From Acidiferrobacteraceae bacterium (GTDB lineage: Bacteria; Pseudomonadota; Gammaproteobacteria; Arenicellales; UBA868), in assembly GCA_018698075.1 (NCBI GenBank), contig JABINT010000041.1, forward strand, positions 1-64,000: DNA of 64,000 bases, in the 5' to 3' direction. Below the pieces are notes generated by a model. The model had not been told where the DNA came from and did no database searches. It saw only the letters and a program-made list of their open reading frames with translations. Shown one piece after another: positions 46,267 to 55,679 of this stretch (within the stretch, counting starts at the first letter, position 1; each line of letters starts with the position of its first letter). The translations under genes were made by a program, and so were the position numbers.

Positions 46267-48072
46267 ATGGATTCAGGCGCTCAAAGCCGGATCAGGAATT
46301 TTGCGATCATTGCGCATATTGATCATGGCAAGTCGACCTTGGCCGACAGGCTGATTCAACACTGTGGTGGATTGTCGAAGCGCGAAATGACCGATCAGGT
46401 TCTGGACTCAATGGATCTGGAACGTGAAAGGGGAATCACCATTAAGGCGCAAAGCGTTTCCCTCACTTACTGCGCCCAAGGCGGCGACCTTTATCAGATT
46501 AATTTGATTGATACCCCTGGGCATGTGGATTTTGCCTACGAGGTGTCACGCTCTTTAAGCGCCTGTGAGGGGGCTTTGTTAATTGTTGATGCCTCACAGG
46601 GTGTCGAAGCGCAAACCGTTGCTAACTGCTATGCCGCGGTAGACCTGGGGCTGGAGGTCATTCCGATACTCAACAAAATCGATCTGCCTGCTGCTGAGCC
46701 GGATCAGGCGGCGATTGAGATCGAGGACCTCATAGGTTTGGACTGCACCGATGCCTTGCGCGTGAGCGCTAAATCTGGCCTAGGTATTCCGGAGGTTCTC
46801 CAACGGATCGTATCGGACATTCCAGCACCTACAGGCGATCGGTCGGCGCCACTTAAGGCGTTAATTATTGATTCGTGGTTTGATAACTACCTGGGCACGG
46901 TTTCATTGGTTCGTGTCATTGACGGACAGATGACGACTCGAATGAAAATTCGGATGATGTCGACTGGGAACTCCTACCAAGTTGAGCAAGTGGGCCGTTT
47001 CACACCAAAACGGCTCACGGTGCCTTCGTTGAAGGCTGGAGAGGTAGGTTATGTGGTTGCAGGGATTAAAGACATAAAGGCGGCCCGAGTGGGGGATACT
47101 ATTACCGGGCATGCCCACCCCGCTGACACTGCATTCGAGGGATTTAAGAGTGAAAAACCAGTTGTGTTTGCGGGCCTTTACCCAATTAATAACGCTGATT
47201 TCGAGGGGTTTCGTGACGCGCTAGAAAAATTAAGTCTGAATGATGCATCTTTACTTTATGAGCCTGAGGTATCGCCGGCTTTGGGATTCGGATTTAGATG
47301 CGGCTTCTTGGGATTGTTGCATATGGAGATTATTCAAGAACGTCTGGAAAGGGAGTATGCGCTTGATCTAATTACCACCGCCCCGACGGTGGTGTATCGA
47401 ATGTTAGGAAACGACAACATCACCCACTTTGTCCACAATCCCTCACAGATGCCCAAAGTAGGTACAATTTCAGAAATCTTTGAGCCCTTTATCCATGCTC
47501 GGGTTCTGTGTCCGCCCGAACATGTCGGCGCTGTCATCAGTCTTTGCATCGAAAAACGAGGGGAACAAAAAGACATTACCTATCATGGGCGCCAGGTGGT
47601 GGTCGAATTCAACCTGCCTCTTTCTGAGGTGGTGCTTGATTTTCATGATTCACTGAAGTCTGTGAGTCGAGGGTTTGCCTCTTTTGACTATGAAATCATT
47701 GAAGATCGCCCGGCCGACATGGTTCGTATTGACATCATGATTAATGGGGAGCGTGTTGATCCCTTATCGGTGCTAGTAAATCGCACGCAAGCACCATACC
47801 GAGCGCGAGAGCTTGTCAGCCGGATGAAGAAGCTGATTCCCCGGCAAATGTTCGATGTTGCGATTCAGGCCGCTATCGGGTCGAAAATTATTACTCGGGA
47901 GACAGTAAAGGCCTTACGCAAGAATGTGACTGCAAAATGTTATGGCGGTGACATTAGTCGTAAGCGAAAACTGCTTGAGAAACAAAAAGAAGGGAAAAAG
48001 CGGATGAAACAGATCGGTTCGGTATCTATCCCACAAGAAGCATTTTTGTCTGTACTGAAGGTGGGAGACTGA
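46267..48072 (+). CDS. lepA: Elongation factor 4
   Basis: [57 protein letters not shown] 46267 fits family N-terminus. Confidence 0.97.
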   Translation: MDSGAQSRIRNFAIIAHIDHGKSTLADRLIQHCGGLSKREMTDQVLDSMDLERERGITIKAQSVSLTYCAQGGDLYQINLIDTPGHVDFAYEVSRSLSACEGALLIVDASQGVEAQTVANCYAAVDLGLEVIPILNKIDLPAAEPDQAAIEIEDLIGLDCTDALRVSAKSGLGIPEVLQRIVSDIPAPTGDRSAPLKALIIDSWFDNYLGTVSLVRVIDGQMTTRMKIRMMSTGNSYQVEQVGRFTPKRLTVPSLKAGEVGYVVAGIKDIKAARVGDTITGHAHPADTAFEGFKSEKPVVFAGLYPINNADFEGFRDALEKLSLNDASLLYEPEVSPALGFGFRCGFLGLLHMEIIQERLEREYALDLITTAPTVVYRMLGNDNITHFVHNPSQMPKVGTISEIFEPFIHARVLCPPEHVGAVISLCIEKRGEQKDITYHGRQVVVEFNLPLSEVVLDFHDSLKSVSRGFASFDYEIIEDRPADMVRIDIMINGERVDPLSVLVNRTQAPYRARELVSRMKKLIPRQMFDVAIQAAIGSKIITRETVKALRKNVTAKCYGGDISRKRKLLEKQKEGKKRMKQIGSVSIPQEAFLSVLKVGD

Positions 48073-48073
48073 T

Positions 48074-48874
48074 ATGGATTTTTCTCTAGCTCTTTTTATC
48101 GCGCTGGTCATAACTGGCGCAATCAACTATTGGGATCGGTTCTTTGGCAAGCCTCGGCGCAGTACAAAGGCCAGGTCGACAACGGGCAAGGTAAAGCCGG
48201 CTTCGATGCCGCTGCTGGTGGAGTACTCCCGTGCGTTTTTCCCGGTCATTCTCGCAGTGTTTCTGCTGCGTTCATTTGTAATTGAACCGTTCCGGATTCC
48301 CTCAGGATCTATGCTACCCAGCCTTTATATTGGGGATTTTATTCTTGTTTCAAAGTTCAGTTATGGGGTTCGGCTTCCAATTCTTAATACCATGGTTGTG
48401 CCTGTTGGCGAGCCAGATCGCGGGGACGTCATGGTATTTCGCTTCCCCCAGGATCCATCCACTAATTTCATAAAAAGAGTTATCGGCTTGCCCGGTGATG
48501 TGATTACTTACCGAGGTAAACGGCTTTCGGTGAACGGTGAGCCGGTCGCCGTGCAAAAGACGGCGCTGTTGCCTGAGCTTGGAGCGCAGCGAGGGGAACG
48601 CAGCCTGTCGTCATTTCTTGAATCTTTTGGGCAATCCAGCCACGCCATTTTCCTGGATGACAATCGCCAATCCCGATCGTGGCCTCCTATAGTCGTCCCC
48701 CCGGAACATTTCTTCGTAATGGGGGATAACCGCGATCACAGTAATGACAGTCGCTACTGGGGTTTCGTTCCGAAGGAAAATATAGTGGGTAAGGCATTCT
48801 TTGTCTGGTTCAGTTGGGATTCACCTGGTGGGGGCGGGGTCAATTGGCATCGACTTGGAACGGTCATCCAATAA
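48074..48874 (+). CDS. lepB: Signal peptidase I
   Basis: PFRIPSGSMLPSLYIGDFILVSKFSYG, RGDVMVFRFP, FFVMGDNRDHSNDSRYWGFVP. Confidence 0.96.
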   Translation: MDFSLALFIALVITGAINYWDRFFGKPRRSTKARSTTGKVKPASMPLLVEYSRAFFPVILAVFLLRSFVIEPFRIPSGSMLPSLYIGDFILVSKFSYGVRLPILNTMVVPVGEPDRGDVMVFRFPQDPSTNFIKRVIGLPGDVITYRGKRLSVNGEPVAVQKTALLPELGAQRGERSLSSFLESFGQSSHAIFLDDNRQSRSWPPIVVPPEHFFVMGDNRDHSNDSRYWGFVPKENIVGKAFFVWFSWDSPGGGGVNWHRLGTVIQ

Positions 48875-48879
48875 CAAAG

Positions 48880-49569
48880 ATGACGCCCGCCGAGCGACTG
48901 CAAAAGGCAATTGGATATGATTTTTCCGATTTGACTATTTTGAGAGCTGCGCTCCGACACCGTAGCGTGGGGTCAGGTCATAACGAACGGCTGGAGTTTC
49001 TTGGAGATAGCATCCTTGGAATGGTGGTCGCGGCTGTGCTGTATGAGCGTTACGGCGATGCAGGAGAGGGCGAATTGACCCGCTTGCGAGCACAGCTGGT
49101 TCGCCAGCGGACACTGGCCAACGTTGCCCGACGGATTGATCTCGGAGCGGCACTACAACTTGGTGTTGGTGCAGCTCGTAGTGGTGGGGCAGACCGATCG
49201 TCCATTTTGTCGGATGGGCTCGAAGCACTTATTGCCGCGATGTTTCTTGATTCCGATTTTTCAACAGTTCGGTCCGCGATCATTTCCCTGTTTCAACCAG
49301 AACTTCTCGAGATTGCTAGCGCAGCGCCAGCGAAAGATCCAAAGACCCGGCTCCAGGAGTTGCTTCAGGGAGAGGGATTTACGCCCCCTGCCTATCGGGT
49401 ATCCCAAACCCTCGGTCAACCTCACCAGAGGGAATTCGTTGTTGAATGCGAAATACCCGAAAGGGGACTGCTTACCCACGGGAGAGGGACCAGCCGAAAA
49501 GCCGCGGAGCAGCAAGCTGCAACGCTTGGCATTGAAAAACTACTCAAAGAAAGGTCAGAAGATGACTGA
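48880..49569 (+). CDS. rnc: Ribonuclease III
   Basis: NERLEFLGDSILGMVVAAVLY, dsRBD near C-terminus; ATG at 48880 after lepB. Confidence 0.96.
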   Translation: MTPAERLQKAIGYDFSDLTILRAALRHRSVGSGHNERLEFLGDSILGMVVAAVLYERYGDAGEGELTRLRAQLVRQRTLANVARRIDLGAALQLGVGAARSGGADRSSILSDGLEALIAAMFLDSDFSTVRSAIISLFQPELLEIASAAPAKDPKTRLQELLQGEGFTPPAYRVSQTLGQPHQREFVVECEIPERGLLTHGRGTSRKAAEQQAATLGIEKLLKERSEDD

Positions 49570-50458
49570 TACGCACCGTTTCGGAGTGATTGCCCTGGTA
49601 GGTCGACCCAACGTAGGCAAGTCAAGCCTGCTTAATCAACTGGTCCGCGCTAAAGTTTCAATAATCTCACGCCGACCCCAGACAACCTGGCGACGCATTG
49701 AAGCGATCCGCAGCGTAGAAGATGCCCAACTCGTGATTGTCGATACTCCTGGCCTTCATAAGGCTCGTGGAAGACTGCTTAGTCGGATCGCAAACCAATC
49801 GGCTCGTGGGGCTGCCGAGGGCGCGCACGTAGTGTGCCAGGTGATTGACGCACGAGTCTGGTCCCAAGCCGACCAGAGCGTGCTTGACCACTTCTCCGGG
49901 CCTTCGACTCCATTGTGGGTAGTCTTGAACAAAGTAGATCTTTTGCCAAATGTGAACCACGTACTACCCCGAATTAAAGCGCTCCAGGAGATTCACCCGT
50001 GGGTAGAGATTGTTCCAGTTTCGGCGAAATCCGGTTATAACTGTGAACGATTGTTTGAGTTGCTCCAGGCTGCAGCGCCTAGTGGAAACCCCGGTTACCC
50101 AAGTAACGAGCTGACTACTGCCTCATCCAGTTTTATCGCTGCAGAACTTGTTCGCGAGCAGATTTTCAGGCAGATGGGTGATGAAATTCCCTACGGCAGT
50201 GGTGTAGAGCTTACCCTATTTGAAACCGATGAAAATCAACTTCTCCACATTGAGATCAATATCTGGTGCGAAACTGAAGGTCAAAAAGCAGCTTTGATAG
50301 GGGTCGGTGGAGAGCGGCTTAAAAAAATCGGCTCCGCCGCGCGACGTCAAATCGAAAACGTGTTGAATTGTCGGGTTCATCTGGCACAACGGGTTAAAGT
50401 AAAACGCGGGTGGGTCGATGACCGAAAGTCGGTTGTTGATTTGGGATATGGTGTTTAA
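49562..50458 (+). CDS. era: GTPase Era
   Basis: GVIALVGRPNVGKSSLLNQLVRAKVSIISRRPQTT, DTPGLH, KH-domain; ATG at 49562, the longer track ORF is a readthrough of an alternative frame of rnc. Confidence 0.96.
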   Translation: MTDTHRFGVIALVGRPNVGKSSLLNQLVRAKVSIISRRPQTTWRRIEAIRSVEDAQLVIVDTPGLHKARGRLLSRIANQSARGAAEGAHVVCQVIDARVWSQADQSVLDHFSGPSTPLWVVLNKVDLLPNVNHVLPRIKALQEIHPWVEIVPVSAKSGYNCERLFELLQAAAPSGNPGYPSNELTTASSSFIAAELVREQIFRQMGDEIPYGSGVELTLFETDENQLLHIEINIWCETEGQKAALIGVGGERLKKIGSAARRQIENVLNCRVHLAQRVKVKRGWVDDRKSVVDLGYGV

Positions 50459-50473
50459 CACCTCTCAAACCCG

Positions 50474-51229
50474 ATGACGGCAGTGCGTGTTAAAGGCCAG
50501 CCTGGCTTCGTGCTTCATCGAAGACCTTATTCGGAAACCAGTTTGCTCGTGGACCTTTTTTCACGTGAGCATGGCCGGCTCACCGTAATCGCCAAAGGTG
50601 CTCGCCAGCGAAAATCGCAGGTTCGGGGTGTTTTACGGCCGTTTGGGTTGATTACTCTTGGGTGGTCAGGAAAGGGAGAAGTCAAAACCCTGACTCAGTG
50701 CGAGTCCCCAGGCCCTGCTTTTAACCTGCGCAGGCGACGTCTTTTCTGTGGGTACTATTTGAACGAGCTTTTGTTGAAATTCCTTCACCGTTACGATCCG
50801 CATGAGGCTCTATTTGATTACTACCAGGCAGCAGTCGCGCAATTGGCCCAAGGTGTAGATGATGAGACTGTGTTGCGAGTCTTTGAGAAACAGTTGATGA
50901 ATGAAGCCGGGTATGGCTTACAGTTAGACCGTGATCAGGACAGCGGCACAGCGGTGAAGGCAGGTAAAATCTATCGATATTTGCCGGGGGTGGGCGCTTT
51001 TGTAGATAAACCCGGACGAAATGAAGGGATCCTGGTTCACGGGTCTTCGATGATCGCGTTGCGCACGGAGACCGGATTTGATGAGCGGGCCCGTCTTGAA
51101 CTTAAACAGCTTAACCGGTCAGTGCTGCGAGTTTTGCTTGAGGGCCGATCGCTCCTATCACGGGCGGTTTATTCGCGGTTATACCCCGCTAATAGCAGAC
51201 CTAGCAAGGGCCTTCAAGATCTGATGTAA
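50474..51229 (+). CDS. recO: DNA repair protein RecO
   Basis: GFVLHRRPYSETSLLVDLFSREHGRLTVIAKGAR; between era and pdxJ. Confidence 0.94.
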   Translation: MTAVRVKGQPGFVLHRRPYSETSLLVDLFSREHGRLTVIAKGARQRKSQVRGVLRPFGLITLGWSGKGEVKTLTQCESPGPAFNLRRRRLFCGYYLNELLLKFLHRYDPHEALFDYYQAAVAQLAQGVDDETVLRVFEKQLMNEAGYGLQLDRDQDSGTAVKAGKIYRYLPGVGAFVDKPGRNEGILVHGSSMIALRTETGFDERARLELKQLNRSVLRVLLEGRSLLSRAVYSRLYPANSRPSKGLQDLM

Positions 51230-51267
51230 GTGGCCTCCAATCCTCAAAGATAAACAAAGGAGAAAAT

Positions 51268-51990
51268 ATGGAATTGGGCGTTAATATTGATCATGTTGCC
51301 ACATTGCGACAGGCGCGAGGTACCCGCTATCCCGACCTGGCCGAGGCGGTTCGTATTTGCGAAGGGACTGGTGCCGATCTAATTACATTACATTTGCGTG
51401 AAGATCGTCGGCACATACAGGATGCCGACGTTTACCAACTGTGTGAGGTCATCACGACGAGGATGAACCTGGAAATGGCTGCCATAGAAGAGATGCTCGA
51501 CCTCGCGATTCAGGTGCAACCCAATGATGTCTGTCTGGTGCCGGAAAAGCGCGCTGAATTGACTACCGAGGGTGGTTTGGATGCCGCCTCGCAGATAAAT
51601 ACACTTACTCCGTTGGTCAAAGCACTGAAAGACACTGATATTCGGGTCTCGCTTTTCATTGACCCCGATCCAGTCCAAATTGACGCTGCCAAGGTGATAG
51701 GGGCTGATGCTGTTGAGATTCACACCGGGGGTTTCGCAGACGCAGGTAGTTCAACAAGGTCGAAGGCGGAACTCGGGCGAATCGTCAATGCTGTCGATCT
51801 TGGCGCCTCTTTAGGGCTCAGAGTGAACGCGGGGCACGGACTCAACTACGATAATCTTGGGCCAGTCGCATCGATCTCAAAAATCTCAGAGCTCAACATC
51901 GGGCATTCGATCATAGCCCGCGCGGTATTTTCAGGGTTGGGTGCGGCTGTTGCTGAGATACGCTCGCTGATGGACCAGGCGAGCCAGTAG
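51268..51990 (+). CDS. pdxJ: Pyridoxine 5'-phosphate synthase
   Basis: LGVNIDHVATLRQARGTRYPD, LITLHLREDRRHIQDADV, VNAGHGLNYDN. Confidence 0.97.
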   Translation: MELGVNIDHVATLRQARGTRYPDLAEAVRICEGTGADLITLHLREDRRHIQDADVYQLCEVITTRMNLEMAAIEEMLDLAIQVQPNDVCLVPEKRAELTTEGGLDAASQINTLTPLVKALKDTDIRVSLFIDPDPVQIDAAKVIGADAVEIHTGGFADAGSSTRSKAELGRIVNAVDLGASLGLRVNAGHGLNYDNLGPVASISKISELNIGHSIIARAVFSGLGAAVAEIRSLMDQASQ

Positions 51991-51994
51991 GAGG

Positions 51995-52270
51995 TCACTT
52001 TTTGCTCGGGGCAAATCCTTGTGGAACCGCCCCTAGGTCACCCTCACCGAAAAGGAATCCCAGCATGTGTTGCTCGACCAGATCAATGGATTGGGGGTCG
52101 GCTGAGCTTAGCTGGTTTTCGTTGATGATCAACACTTGTCTCTCGAGCCATTGCTGCCAGCCTTCTTGCGAGACGGTGTCAAAAATCCGCTGACCGAGAT
52201 CCCCAGGGTAGGGGAGTTCCTCGAGGGCATCCGCCTCGGCATCTAGGACAACGCAATGGATTCGCCGCAT
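51995..52270 (-). CDS. yggX: Probable Fe(2+)-trafficking protein YggX
   Basis: MRRIHCVVLDAEADALEELPYPGDLGQRIFDTVSQEGWQQWLERQVLIINENQL. Confidence 0.95.
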   Translation of the reverse strand: MRRIHCVVLDAEADALEELPYPGDLGQRIFDTVSQEGWQQWLERQVLIINENQLSSADPQSIDLVEQHMLGFLFGEGDLGAVPQGFAPSKK

Positions 52271-52383
52271 GTTAAAATTTCCGGTCAACCCACATACTGG
52301 GTGAGGTTTTTAGAGTCACATATTATCTCCCGACACAGTATATCTGGGCAATCAATATTCGCCCAAGATTAGGACGCGCAATC

Positions 52384-52752
52384 ATGAACACTTCTCAAAC
52401 TGAATTATCCCCGGATTCACTCACGGTGACTGTATCGGCTCGTGAAAAAATTACGCAGTTGCTCGCAGATGCCGACGACGGCCTTAGTGCTGTTCGGGTT
52501 TTCGTCTCCGGCGGAGGCTGCGGGGGAATGAATTACGGAATGACCTTTGCGGAATCTGTCGGGTCGAAAGACCGGACAATGAGCGACGAGTCCGGCTTTG
52601 CGCTGGTGGTCGACCCGATTGCATACTCGTATATTCATGGCGCGGAGATTGACTTTAAAGACGACGGCGTTAGTGCGTCGTTTGTATTCAATAATGTATT
52701 TCAGTCGGTCGGTGGTAGCGGTGCCTGCGGGGGTTGTGGCGGCGCCCATTAA
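52384..52752 (+). CDS. A-type iron-sulfur cluster insertion/carrier protein (ErpA/IscA family)
   Basis: VRVFVSGGGCGGMNYGMTF and C-terminal GGSGACGGCGGAH; three-cysteine arrangement. Confidence 0.88.
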   Translation: MNTSQTELSPDSLTVTVSAREKITQLLADADDGLSAVRVFVSGGGCGGMNYGMTFAESVGSKDRTMSDESGFALVVDPIAYSYIHGAEIDFKDDGVSASFVFNNVFQSVGGSGACGGCGGAH

Positions 52753-52840
52753 AGGTCATACGATTGGTTTTAAAATAGCGCTGAGCGCAGGCGTTGGACT
52801 TATTGTCAGTGGTTTTGCGGTTGCCTAAATCGAATGGTTC

Positions 52841-54100
52841 TTGACGCTGCTTTCGACTGAAAAAAATCCCCGGGCGCTCCTGATCGCGCCGGATCGCAGC
52901 TATCGGACCGGCGCTTTTGTGCTTGCGGCACATAAACTTGGCATCGAACTGGTAGTCGCTTCATTTGGTGAGGCATGCCTAGCGAGCCGCTCCGGCGGTC
53001 TTGCGTTAAATCGTGAATCTGGGGCCGAGGCTCTTGATACTATTTCCAGGGCCGTTGCTGAAAATCCATTTGCTGCGATTTTGGCAAGTGATGATGAGAC
53101 CGTTGCGTTGGCGGGCGTCGCGGCTGAGCGCAATGGTTTGCCCGGTAATTCAGCGGATGCTATCAAGGCACTAACCAGTAAAATTCACTTTCGTCGTTTC
53201 TGCCAGTCCAATGATACCCGGGGTCCCGGATTTATTGCGTTGGATTCAAAAAACCTCGACCGGGGAGCCCCGCCTGGTGTTCACTATCCTTGTGTGGCTA
53301 AACCCGCCATGCTTTCTGCCAGCCGTGGTGTGATTCGCTGCGATAACCCCGGGGAATTGAGTCGGGCGCTCAAGCGGATCCGCAGCCTGCTGTATTCCGA
53401 GGGGAAACTGGGTGAAGAAGCCGTGCTTGTTGAAGATTACATTGATGGGCTCGAATACGCGGTAGACGGATTGCTCAAGCGGGGGCGCTTGCAGGTCCTG
53501 GCTATTTTTGAGAAACCTGGCCCAATGGCGGGGCCGTTTTTCGAAGAAACGATCTATCTGACACCACCGAGGCTCAGTCACAAGGTTACTGGGCAAGTCA
53601 TTAGTGCCTTAGAAAACTTGTGTCGAAAGTTGGGAATATGTGAGGGCGCTTTGCATGCCGAACTTCGTATCAATTCATCGGGGGTTTGGTTTCTTGAAAT
53701 CGCCGGGCGGACAGTTGGGGGTCGCTGCGGGCGGGTGCTTGAATTTCAAACTGGACGTTCGCTGGAGGAACTCGTGTTGGCTAATGCGACACGGCTGCCA
53801 GCAGCAGTGGGCGAGAGCACGGGCTCTAGCGGGGTCATGATGATTCCAGTGGCAAAAGGCGGAGTGCTCCGTCGGGTTGAAGGCATTAGCGCGGCCCGGC
53901 GCGTACCCGGCATTGTCGATGTCGAGATCGACGTTCGAGAAGGCCAGATCTTAGTACCGTGGCCCGAAGGCTGCGCTTACCCGGGGTTTATCTTCGCACG
54001 GGCCGGAACAGTGGCTGATGTGGAGCGGGCGCTTAGGGCCGCTCATAGATGCCTGAATTTTGTGCTTGCGCCTCACTTGCCCGCCACCATCGCACCTTAA
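52841..54100 (+). CDS. ATP-grasp domain protein (carboxylate-amine ligase-like)
   Basis: SDDETVALAGVAAERNGLPGN, HYPCVAKPAMLSASRGVIRCDN, VLVEDYIDGLEYAVDGL, ALHAELRINSSGVWFLEIAGRTVGG; TTG start likely. Confidence 0.8.
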   Translation: MTLLSTEKNPRALLIAPDRSYRTGAFVLAAHKLGIELVVASFGEACLASRSGGLALNRESGAEALDTISRAVAENPFAAILASDDETVALAGVAAERNGLPGNSADAIKALTSKIHFRRFCQSNDTRGPGFIALDSKNLDRGAPPGVHYPCVAKPAMLSASRGVIRCDNPGELSRALKRIRSLLYSEGKLGEEAVLVEDYIDGLEYAVDGLLKRGRLQVLAIFEKPGPMAGPFFEETIYLTPPRLSHKVTGQVISALENLCRKLGICEGALHAELRINSSGVWFLEIAGRTVGGRCGRVLEFQTGRSLEELVLANATRLPAAVGESTGSSGVMMIPVAKGGVLRRVEGISAARRVPGIVDVEIDVREGQILVPWPEGCAYPGFIFARAGTVADVERALRAAHRCLNFVLAPHLPATIAP

Positions 54101-54304
54101 GAATTTAACCACCGCTCCAAACTAAGAAGATAAACCCATTAATAAAACAACCATAAAGAGCCTGAATGACACCTAACTTGTTAGCTTCATGTATGAGATT
54201 TCCCGCCGCTAAACCGACTCCAATCTAAGCGATTGAGCATGGCTGGACCGGACGCCCACTGAGCTTTTCGGCTAAACATTTTCGCTCTATCTTTGACGTT
54301 TTTC

Positions 54305-54332
54305 GGCCCAGCGCTTTTTTGGGCCTTTTTTT
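54305..54332 (+). terminator. Rho-independent terminator in 338-bp gap upstream of livK-like gene
   Basis: GGCCCA-N9-TGGGCC followed by TTTTTTT. Confidence 0.75.
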
Positions 54333-54437
54333 GACAGCGGTGCTGTGTCAGTATTCGCCTGTCCGGTGTGGGTAGAATTAATTGCTGCCCCACCCGGTTT
54401 GGTTTATGAACAACAGAAAAACACAAGGAGGAATCCG

Positions 54438-55619
54438 ATGAGAAAGGTATTTTTGGCTTTTGTGACCGGCGCGATGCTCTCAGGGGCTGCGATCGCCGAT
54501 GATGTCAAGATAGGAATAATTTTGGGCTTCACCGGGCCGATTGAATCTCTGACACCGGCCATGGCAGCCGGCGCTGAATTGGCCATCGCAGAGGTGAATG
54601 CGAGTGGGTCATTTATGGGTGGAACGGGGATTACCAGCATCCGTGCAGATTCAACCTGTATTGACTCGGCAGCCGCTACAGCCGCCGCCGAACGCTTGAT
54701 CACCTCGGACAAAGTCAATGCCATTATGGGGGCCGACTGCTCTGGCGTCACTGGCGCAATCCTGGCGAATGTCGCGATGGCGAATGGGGTCGTAATGATC
54801 TCTCCCTCTGCTACCTCGCCCGGTCTATCAACGGCGGAGGATAATGGTTTGTTTTTCCGCACCGCGCCATCGGATGCTCGTCAGGGCCAGGTGGTCTCCC
54901 AAATTCTGGGCGATCACGGCTATAAAAGCGCCGCGATTACCTACACCAACAATGACTATGGCAAGGGACTCGCGGATAGTATTGAAAGCAACTTCAAGGC
55001 CGCTGGCGGTAACGTCACAATCAACGTAGCTCACGAAGACGGAAAAGGTGACTACAGCGCTGAGGTCGCGGCACTTGCACAGGCTGGCGGTGATATTTTG
55101 GTGGTTGCCGGTTATCTCAATGACGGTGGTAAGGGCATAATCCAGGCATCACTTGATACCGGGGCTTTTGACATCTTCTATTTGCCAGACGGAATGATTG
55201 GAGACAGCCTGCCCACCGATATAGGTGATGGATTAAACGGATCTATCGGCGACGTACCAGGGACCGATAGCCCGGGCGCCGCGATGTTTACCGAGATGGC
55301 TAAAGCGGCTGGTTTTGAAAGTGGTCCGTTTTCGCCGGAGTCCTACGACGCCGCAGCGCTTCTTATCCTCGCTATGCAGGCAGCGAAGTCTACCGACAGC
55401 CAAGACTTTAAATCGAAGGTAATGGACGTCGCGAATGCACCAGGTCAGAAAGTCTTTCCTGGGGATCTTGGAAAGGCGCTGGAACATATTGCCAACGGAG
55501 GAGATGTTGACTATGTGGGCGCTTCTGCGGTTGAGTTAATCGGCCCAGGTGAATCTGCGGGCAGCTACAAAGAAATTCTGGTTAAAGGCGGGAAGAACAC
55601 CACCGTCGGTTACCGGTAA
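54438..55619 (+). CDS. livK: Branched-chain amino acid-type ABC transporter substrate-binding protein
   Basis: Signal peptide MRKVFLAFVTGAMLSGAAIADDVKIGIILGFTGPIESLTPAMAAGAELAIAEVNASG; followed by LivGFHM homologues. Confidence 0.88.
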   Translation: MRKVFLAFVTGAMLSGAAIADDVKIGIILGFTGPIESLTPAMAAGAELAIAEVNASGSFMGGTGITSIRADSTCIDSAAATAAAERLITSDKVNAIMGADCSGVTGAILANVAMANGVVMISPSATSPGLSTAEDNGLFFRTAPSDARQGQVVSQILGDHGYKSAAITYTNNDYGKGLADSIESNFKAAGGNVTINVAHEDGKGDYSAEVAALAQAGGDILVVAGYLNDGGKGIIQASLDTGAFDIFYLPDGMIGDSLPTDIGDGLNGSIGDVPGTDSPGAAMFTEMAKAAGFESGPFSPESYDAAALLILAMQAAKSTDSQDFKSKVMDVANAPGQKVFPGDLGKALEHIANGGDVDYVGASAVELIGPGESAGSYKEILVKGGKNTTVGYR

Positions 55620-55631
55620 ATCGGATCAGTT

Positions 55632-55663
55632 ACGGCCCGGGTTATGCCGGGCCGTTTTTTTTT
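55632..55663 (+). terminator. Strong rho-independent terminator between livK and livG
   Basis: ACGGCCCGG-gttatg-CCGGGCCGT perfect 9-bp stem then T9. Confidence 0.93.
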
Positions 55664-55679
55664 GCCGGCGGTTCGACAT

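Noticed and set aside
49124-49561. Long N-terminal extension of era in the ORF track
   Set aside because: Lies in an alternative frame of rnc; Era family N-terminus begins at 49562.
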